8,112 nt of DNA from Tannerella sp. (GTDB lineage Bacteria; Bacteroidota; Bacteroidia; Bacteroidales; Tannerellaceae): assembly GCA_031271245.1 (NCBI GenBank), contig JAISWC010000042.1, positions 1-8,112 of the forward strand, read 5' to 3'. Shown here piece after piece: positions 1 to 7,300 of this stretch; the first letter of the stretch is position 1, and the number at the start of each line of letters is the position of its first letter. Position numbers and translations under genes: made by a program. The notes under the pieces were generated by a model. That model ran no database searches. It was not told where the DNA came from and worked only from the letters and a program-made list of their open reading frames with translations.

Positions 1-540
1 GCCTTTATTTTTATTGTCAATCCGAATAATCCCGTCGGTTCGTTAGCGCATCATCAAATTGTAGATATTTACACGCAGCAAATCACCAACTGGAATGAAG
101 TTGGCGGAAACAACAGCGCCATAAATCCTTATATAAGAAATCAAAACTCCGGAAGTCAGGAACTTATGGAAAGTCTGGTGATGCAGGGAACGCCCATAGC
201 CGAGTTTCCGGTAGAATTTGAAATTTCAGGTATGATACCTGTTTTCGTTTATGTAGGAGGCGAAAAAGGCGAAAAAAACAGTATTTGCTATACGGTTTAT
301 TATTTTAAAGAGCGAATGGTGATAGAAGAACACAGAAACACCGTGAAAACAATTGCCGTAAACGGAATTTTGCCAAACAGGGAAACCATATCAAACCGGA
401 CATATCCTTTTGTAGCGGAGGTTTACGCCGTTATCCGCAGTGATTTGGATAAAAATTCCATGGCATACAAACTTTATGAACTGCTGCAAACGCCAGCCGG
501 AAAAGCTGTAATTGCCGAAAGCGGATATATACCTAATTGA
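1..540 (+). CDS. PstS-like periplasmic substrate-binding protein, 3' part
   Basis: The frame is open from base 1 to the TGA at 538-540, so the window holds about 179 C-terminal residues of a gene that starts upstream. The protein resembles the second half of PstS-type phosphate-binding proteins (PBP-like domain, type 2 periplasmic binding fold). Family hallmarks visible are the strand 'AFIFIVNPNNPV', the 'IVDIYTQQITNWNEVGG' segment (compare the usual I-x-x-I-(F/Y)-x-G-x-(I/T)-x-x-W-x-(E/D)-x-G), and 'RNQNSGSQELMESLVM', which matches the R-x-x-x-SG(S/T) oxyanion-binding loop. The end, 'LYELLQTPAGKAVIAESGYIPN', is the usual final helix and strand (LxxxxGQxxVxxxGYxP). Such proteins bind phosphate or a related oxyanion in the periplasm, often for an ABC transporter. 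No pst transporter genes are visible, so the ligand is inferred from family only. The next gene follows after 58 bp on the same strand, and no clear terminator lies between them. Confidence 0.9.
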   Translation, partial: AFIFIVNPNNPVGSLAHHQIVDIYTQQITNWNEVGGNNSAINPYIRNQNSGSQELMESLVMQGTPIAEFPVEFEISGMIPVFVYVGGEKGEKNSICYTVYYFKERMVIEEHRNTVKTIAVNGILPNRETISNRTYPFVAEVYAVIRSDLDKNSMAYKLYELLQTPAGKAVIAESGYIPN

Positions 541-598
541 TTTTTAGCGATTTTATAACAAAAGAAGATTGATTTTTCGACCCAATAATATTATTGAT

Positions 599-1050
599 AT
601 GAACAAAAAAATCAAACTCATCATTTTATTTATCAGCGCCATTACCATGCAGATGTCGGCACAGGAACGTCAGCCTGCGGGCATGATACGCGGACAAACG
701 CTGACGGTCAAAGTGCATAACATTAAACCGGTCGGCGGCAATCTGATGGTTGACGTGTTCAACAGTGAAACCGGTTTCCCCGATGTTTACTTCAAGGGCG
801 AAAAGTTCAAATCACCGATACCGTAACGGTCGTTACATTCACCGGTTTACCCGCAGGGAAATATGCGGTTTCGGTCTATCAGGACATGAATAAAAACGGA
901 CAACTGGACAAAAATATCTTCGGTATCCCGAAAGAAAAATACGGTTTCAGCAACAAAGCCAATAAACCCGATTACAAAACTGTTTCCTCCCATATAATAT
1001 CACTCTTTCAGATTTTTGCCATTGTGCCGGTATTACCGTTTTTTCTATAG
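599..1050 (+). pseudogene. DUF2141-family secreted protein, frame broken at homopolymer runs
   Basis: The ATG at 599 opens a lysine-rich signal peptide (MNKKIKLIILFISAITMQMSAQ). A TTG at 569 is in frame but would put a non-signal extension in front, so I prefer 599. The mature part begins in the DUF2141 pattern (LTVKVHNIKPVGGNLMVDVFNSETGFP) and hits TAA at 824-826. The rest of the family pattern continues one frame back from about 811: 'ITDTVTVVTFTGLPAGKYAVSVYQDMN', then 'NGQLDKNIFGIPKEKYGFSN'. This frame reaches TAG at 1048-1050. One extra A in the A run at 809-811 would join both halves as ...FK-ITDTVT.... The tail also looks disturbed. With one more A at 976-979 and one T fewer at 1013-1017 it would read 'DYKNCFLPYNITLSDFAIVPVLPFF', closer to a DUF2141 C-terminal strand. 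Full-length members are about 130-150 residues; their function is unknown. Either a decaying gene or homopolymer sequencing error explains this. Confidence 0.8.
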
Positions 1051-1078
1051 TAATTTCAACTTCTTCTATAATAATATC

Positions 1079-1114
1079 AACCCTTCGGGTTTGTGTCTCT
1101 ACGGCTTTCGCTGT
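1079..1114. repeat. Two small hairpins in the convergent intergenic region
   Basis: Two short inverted repeats sit in tandem. The first, 1079-1091, has AACCC and GGGTT arms around TTC. The second, 1101-1114, has 5-bp arms (one G-T pair on the plus-strand RNA) around TTTC. The first is followed by only three T residues on the plus strand, so it is at best a weak terminator for the broken DUF2141 gene. Together with the hairpin at 1120-1137 they make a compact 60-bp structured block that could be a copy of a dispersed intergenic element, but I cannot test copy number here. Confidence 0.4.
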
Positions 1115-1137
1115 AAAAAATCCCGAACCTTAGGGAT
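1115..1137 (-). terminator. Probable intrinsic terminator of the giant gene
   Basis: Read on the minus strand, a stem of ATCCC and GGGAT (8-base loop TAAGGTTC) is followed directly by a run of T (the A run at 1115-1120 on the plus strand). It lies just after the TAA-type end of the giant gene (last coding base 1145), in the right orientation. The stem is short at 5 bp, which lowers confidence. Confidence 0.55.
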
Positions 1138-1144
1138 GACAATA

Positions 1145-1360
1145 TTATAGCAAAACAACCTTATATCCCCTGTCGCCATTGAGCGTAACGATATATATGC
1201 CGCGCGACAGGCGAACGGCCGTAACACCGTCGGCGGCAATGGTGAAGTGGCGGTGCAGGACGCCATCCGGCGTGCAGATGCGTACCGTGCTGCCTTCTTT
1301 TGTGCGGATGTACAGGTAGTCGCCGTTTGACCATATCCTGTCGCCCGTGTCGATGACTCT
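1145..1360 (-). other. T9SS C-terminal sorting domain (residues 2211-2281)
   Basis: About 71 residues: RVIDTGDRIWSNGDYLYIR, then STVRICTPDGVLHRHFTI, then AVRLSRGIYIVTLNGDRGYKVVLL. The beta strands, the DG turn and the final G-I-Y-I-V followed by KVVL match type A T9SS sorting domains, which are recognised at the outer membrane and removed on export. The usual YPNP motif at its start is replaced by IWSNGDYLYI, so it is a divergent member. Confidence 0.75.
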
Positions 1361-4300
1361 GTCTTCTGTAATCTCCTTTTCTTTCGGATCGTCCTTGAGC
1401 GGCGCAAAGCCGGCGCGGAGTTCGACGTTGCCGTATATTACCAGGTCGTCATAATTCATGATTCCCGAATCGGCGGGGATGATTTCGCCGCGCAGCGAGA
1501 CGTATTCGCTGTAGCTCCAGCCGGCAAAGACGTAGCCGCTGTCCGGCACAATCCGGATGCCGGCGCGGGGAGACGTCCTGTAGTCGATCGCCTGTTCCCC
1601 GGCATTAAAGATATGTCCGCCGGCGGAAGCCGAGAAGGTTACGATGGAAACACCCGCGCCTTGGTGGTACGTCCTGTTGGTCATTACAAGGAGCGTATCG
1701 CTTACCTGCACCCAGGCGCTGTTGATGTAGAGCGGCTGCGAAGCTGACGCGCCGCTTTCGGGCGTTGCATCGAAGCTGACTCTTACGGTGGCGTACGGCG
1801 CAAGGTTATCTATTTTAAACCTGACGACGTCGCGTTCGGGAAAGATTCCCGCCTTGGGAAAAGATGCTGTACCGCCGGAGGCGTTGCCTGCATACTTCAG
1901 GTATGGCGGCAGTGTATCGGTAACAACCACGCTGTCGCCGGCGTGGAGGTTGGCGTTGATGGCCGTGATTTCGTACCTGATTTTCTCGCTGTACAGCACC
2001 GAAACGGGATTCGAATAGCGGCCGGTATCCTGCTCGCCGCCAAGCGTGGCGTCCTTGTGTATCAGCAGGTCGAGGGCCGGGTTGATGCGTACCTGGATGC
2101 TGTCGCCGCAATCGCAGTCACATTCCGCCTGGAAGCGATACACGCCGTTGCGGTCGTTGAGGCGCACGACGAACTGCACGAACGGTGGCAGGACTTTGAC
2201 GTCCGGTATGCCGAAGGTCAGGCAGGCCGTGTTGCCGGGCATGATGTATCCGGGGATGCTGTCGGTCGTGATACGGTTGGCGGGTATGGCGTCGTCGCGG
2301 TAGAGCGTGGCATAAACGGGGCTGCCCAGCGCGGCAGCGCCGCGGTTGGCGATGCACACGTGTACCGCAATCGAGTCGCCGTCGCGGAAAACAGAGGTCT
2401 GTGCAGGGTCGAATATGGCGTCGGGCGTGAGCCAGACGGGCATGCTGTACGCGTTTATCACCGTCTGCTGCTGCAGGAAGGCGTTGTACGGGCGGACGTT
2501 GTCGTCGTCGTTCGACGGGGGAGGAGCCGTCAGGCCGTCGGAGCCGGGAAACTCCGTCGCCGGGTTCAGCGGATACTGCGGGACGGTCAGGTCTTCGTTG
2601 ATGTTAACCGCATTGTATGCGTGCTGGTTCCATACGCTACGGGCGGAAGCCCACTGGCCGGGCGTCAGGCTGCCGTAGCGGACGATACGGGTGCCGGTAT
2701 AGCCGTCTACCGTTCCTGAAACGAGGATATCGGCATGGCTGTCCCTGTCCAGGTCCACGATCACCGGATATTCGGTCTGCGTTCCGGATACGCAGGGATG
2801 TGTGACGATATTATCTCCCGTAACGCCGTCCATGATACGGAGGAGCGTCATGTCCCGGTAGACAAGTTCCACCATGCCGTCCTGGTTAAAGTCGAACATC
2901 GACATGGCCGTTGCGCCGGAAGCGTCGGAAGTACCTTCTTGCCAGAGTTGCGTAAAGGTATTCGAAACCACATCGTAAGAATAGGCCTCTACCTTGTCGG
3001 TATATGCAAAGGCGATGTCGGGGAGGCTGTCGCCGTTGATGTCTCCTGCCGAGGCGCGGGAGACAGGCAGGCTAGCGGACAGCAATATGGTTTGCCCGAT
3101 TTGGGCGGATGTCGCCCCGTCCCATGCATAGACAGCCGTATTGATTGCTTCGCCGGTGACAATCGCATCCAGGTCGCCGTCCAGGTCGATGTCGGCCACG
3201 GAGGTAAATCCGTCCGGCATTGCTATCTGCGCCAGTATTACGGCGGAGTTTTGGGAGGCGTCGGTGCGGCTGTTAATCGTCACTTTGTAAACGGTGTTAC
3301 CGGCGGCGACATCCTGTATGCCGTCGTTGTCCATGTCGGCAAACACCGGCATGGAAGAAGCCGGGCCTCCGGCGGAAATTCCCCTGCCGCCCGTCGGCAG
3401 CGTGACCAGCAGCACGCCCGTCCGGGCGTCATAAATACTGTTTCCGGCAAGGATTTCAGCATACCCGTCGCCGTTGATGTCTGCGATAATCGGGCTGGGG
3501 GCGCCCGACGGCGTAAAGGCCGCCGGCGATACCCATTCCGGGATATTCGGGGTACTGCCGTAAGGGGCATAGCAATACAGTTTGTTGTCCGTAGCGGCCA
3601 CGACGATTTCACCCTTCCCGTCGCCGTCGATGTCGGCAATCAGGAAGGCCATCGTGTTATCGTTCTGCACGGGGGTTGCCAGCGTAATGGTCCGTATCAG
3701 CCGCAACGAGTCGTTAAAGATGAGCATGGCGGTTGACAGATCGCCATCGTTAGCGCCGTTGTCCGGCGCGACCACTTCCAGCCTGCCGTCAGGGTCGCCG
3801 TCCAGGTCTCCCACAAAGGGAGTGGCGAGGAAATGTACCGCGACGTCGCTTACCGCCTTCCGTTCGATGTCCCATATCGTCCCGGGCGCGGGGATGTAGC
3901 AGTCCGCGCCGCTGATGTTGTCGGGCGGATTAGCAATATAGACGTAGATGACGGCAGTGGAGGTGAACTTGCCGTCCTGCTGCGAGAGGGCGTAATAGAT
4001 TGTGTCGATGCCGGCGCCGTTCGGGGGAGGCGTGTACTGTACCGAATCCGAAGAACTCTGCGGCGTCGGGCGGGTGCCGCGTTTGGGCATGCCCACATCG
4101 AAGGTGAACGCTTGTGGGGGAATGGAGTCGTTTACCCTGGGGTTGAAGGCGATGGAATTGTTGACGAATGTGTTGTATGCATCGTTGACGGCCAGCAGCG
4201 CCGGGCCGTCGGAGGCGTCGCGGGTGGCGGAATCGCAGACGGCCTGGTCGCTGAACGTGTCGCCCGCATCGTTGAGGCGGATGCGGAGCGTCGCGGCGTC

Positions 4301-7300
4301 GCCCCATCCGGCCAGATAGTTAGGAATACCGAAGGTGATGCGCGTCGTGTCGTCGTGGGGGACGGCGAGGGGATAAGGATACGTATATTTCACGGCGTTA
4401 CCCAAAGTATTTTTATAAACGGTAATGTGGAAAGGCGCGGAGAAAGGTGCATCGCCAACATTACCCGCATCGACGGTGACGAACATTGTGTCCTTCACAG
4501 CGTCGTAGAAATAAAACGTCGAATCGACGGTGGGACGGGGCGCCGGCCAGAAGGGGAGGCCGTTCTGCCCCAGTATGGTTTGCTGTTGCAGGAAGGCGTT
4601 GTAGGGCTGCACGCCACCGCCGGCGCCGGGGAAAACGGCGGCCGGATTGATCTGGCCTGTGGGGATAGTCAGGTCGTCATTCACGTGGACGGAGAAGTAG
4701 GCGTACTGGTTCCATACCTTGCGTGCCGGCGCCCAGTCGGCGCCGTCAGCTTCGTAGATTTTCAGCGCAGCTTCTTCGCCGGAGACACTTCGGGAGATAA
4801 CGATTTTCGTTTTCCCGCCGAGACCGGCGACTATGGGGTATTCGCCCGCGGTGTTGGCGGAACAGAGATATTCCGCCAGGTTATATACGATCGTGTCTTC
4901 TCCGGTGATGTGGCTTTTGCCGCTGCCGTTGATGATGCGCAAGTGTGAGTTGTCGCGGTAAACAATTTCGGAAATGCCGTCCTGGTTGAAATCGAAGAGG
5001 GTCATGCCGGTAAAGCCGGAACGGTCATAGGTGGAGAGGGGTTGCGGCCAAGCAGGTTGCAGGATGGGATTGCTGTCCACGTAGCGGAAAGCCCGGGTGA
5101 GGGGAACAGCGCTGGCGTTGTCGGGTTTATCGACGGTGTTGAAGACGATTTCGGGGCGTCCGTCGCCGTCAATATCGCCTAACATGGCGATGCCCTGCGC
5201 GCGGACCTCCGTCAGCGTCTTGCAGGCAAGTACGGCGTTTTTGTAGGGGCTCCAGACATAAATGTATGAAATGCCGTTTGTATTGTCAATGTTCATGACC
5301 ACGGCGTCCGGGTGGCCGTCGCCGTCCATGTCGGCCAGGTGCGTGGGGCCGTCCGCCGGGGCGACGGTCGTTCCGTCTTCCATTTTGAAGGAGGGCAGGG
5401 TGATGACCGGCTGAATGGAATTGCCGGCTGTGCCGTTGCGGTCGGTGATGTCCACACTGTACACCTGGTTACCGGCGACGAGTTCGAGGCGGCTGTCGCC
5501 GGTAATGTCGGCCGCCACGGTACGGTATCCGTTATAATTCGAGAAGACAATACCCTGTCCCCTGTTGTTTGTACTGCCGCCATCAGCCAGAAGTTTCCCT
5601 GTTGCGGCGTCGAAGATACGGTTATTGATATAGATTTCGGCCCATCCGTCGAGATTGAAGTCGGCAAAGCCCATGCCGACGGGTGCGAGGGTTGCTGCCG
5701 CTGCGTACAGGTTGTCGGATTGCCACAACTGGTTTCCGAAATAGTCGTAGGCATACAGGTATCCGTTTGATGCAGCAACGACAAGCAGGGTCGTGTCGGA
5801 TGTCGCCGTCCGTTTGACCCGCGCTACTCCGTATTTCCCGGAAAGAGGGGTTACCGTCGCCGTATTGATTCTGCGGATAAACTGCCCGTCGCTGTTGTAG
5901 AAGTTCACTGCATTGAGGGTGCTGACGGGTTTTACCTGCGTGGAGCCAGTGATGATTTCGGCTGTGCCGTCGCCGTCCATGTCGCCGGCAAGTATTTCGG
6001 AATGAGCGTACATGTAATGCTCCGCCTGGTCGTAACCCTGAATCTCGGCTTCGCGCATGCCCCACGCTTTTGCAGGGGGCAGGACATAGCACTCGGCGTC
6101 GCTGATGTTGTCGGGCAGGCGGTGGTGTACGGCGGTGAACGTCGTCGTACAGCCCACGACGGCGTCAGTAACGTCGACCGTGATAAACTTCTCGTCGTCG
6201 TTGTCCCAAGTAGCGGTATATGTGGCGGCAGTGGAGACCTGGACGCCGTCCACGCGCCAGACGTAACTCACGCCGATGGCAGATTCTCCATTGAGATCGA
6301 CGCCGTAGGTATATGTACCGGCGCCGACACCGTTGCCGCCGCTACGTGTGATCCGGTAGTCGTAAATGCGTTCGAACACCCAGATGGAATCGGTTGAACT
6401 TCCGGGGTCGTAATCGACCGTCAGGTAATACAGCCCGCGCTGGGTGGCCTCGAGCGTGGAGGTATGAACAGGCGAGATTGTACCGTCGGGCAGTGTCCAG
6501 GTATAGTTTGCGGCATAACCGCCGTCGAGCGTGGGATTCGCGCCGCCTTTGCAGCACCAGATGGTGTCTTCGGCAAAATGCAGCGAGTTGAAGAAGGTCG
6601 AGAAATTGCCGTAGCAGGTCATTGTCTGTGCTCCGGGATTGGCGGCAATATATCCCAGCGAGAAGACACTGTTGGGGTTGGCAATGGTAACAACTTTGTC
6701 GTTCACAGTAGAGGCCGTCAGATCGAACTTTGCGAGCGACCATCCGGTAATGCTGGGCACGGTGATCGGCGTGCCGACGTCAAGCGGCGAAGCTGTGCCG
6801 TTGCCGTATTTGACGGTGAAGTCCGACTGTGTACCTGTACGGTAAACAATGAACAGTTTGTGATTCGTCGCGTTGGTGGCCCAAAAAGTGACGCTTTTCT
6901 GGTTCAGGGCATAGATGGAAGGCAGTATGGCGGCGCCTTCTTCGTTGTATCCCGTACGCTGGTAAACGTATATCGGATAGTTTGCCTGGACGGTTGCGGC
7001 GACGTCTGCCGTAGCAAAGGTATAGCGTTGCGTGGCGCCGGCGCTCATGTTACTGGCAAACGTCGTGCCGTTGACGGTTACGTTAGTGCCCGACTGGGTG
7101 GCTACGACGTAAAACCGGTCGGAGTTTGCCGTTGTCCTGTATCCTTTCGGCACGACATACGTTGTACCGAGGCTCGTCACGGGAACGATCTGGTCGCCCG
7201 ACGTATCGCCGGCTACCAGATCTTCAATAATCGTGACGGCGATGTCCTTGTCTGCCGTTATGTGCGTGCCGCTCAGCGTAGGCGTCTGGTTTGCGGTATA

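Noticed and set aside
1099..1407. Minus-strand Arg/Ser-rich frame of 102 codons overlapping the end of the giant gene
   Set aside because: Out-of-frame reading of the sorting-domain region and terminator; basic low-complexity translation with no family pattern.
1943..2719. Plus-strand open frame of 258 codons
   Set aside because: Antisense shadow opposite copy 2 and the DUF11-like domain; composition mirrors the coding strand.
2735..3736. Plus-strand open frame of 333 codons opposite the giant gene
   Set aside because: Antisense shadow of the FG-GAP region. The GAC/GGC-rich coding strand gives GTC/GCC on the other strand with few stops. No family pattern is visible and it lies wholly inside a well-supported gene.
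3833..4948. Plus-strand open frame of 371 codons
   Set aside because: Same cause: Val/Gly/Arg-rich low-information translation opposite the giant gene, with no signal peptide or motif.
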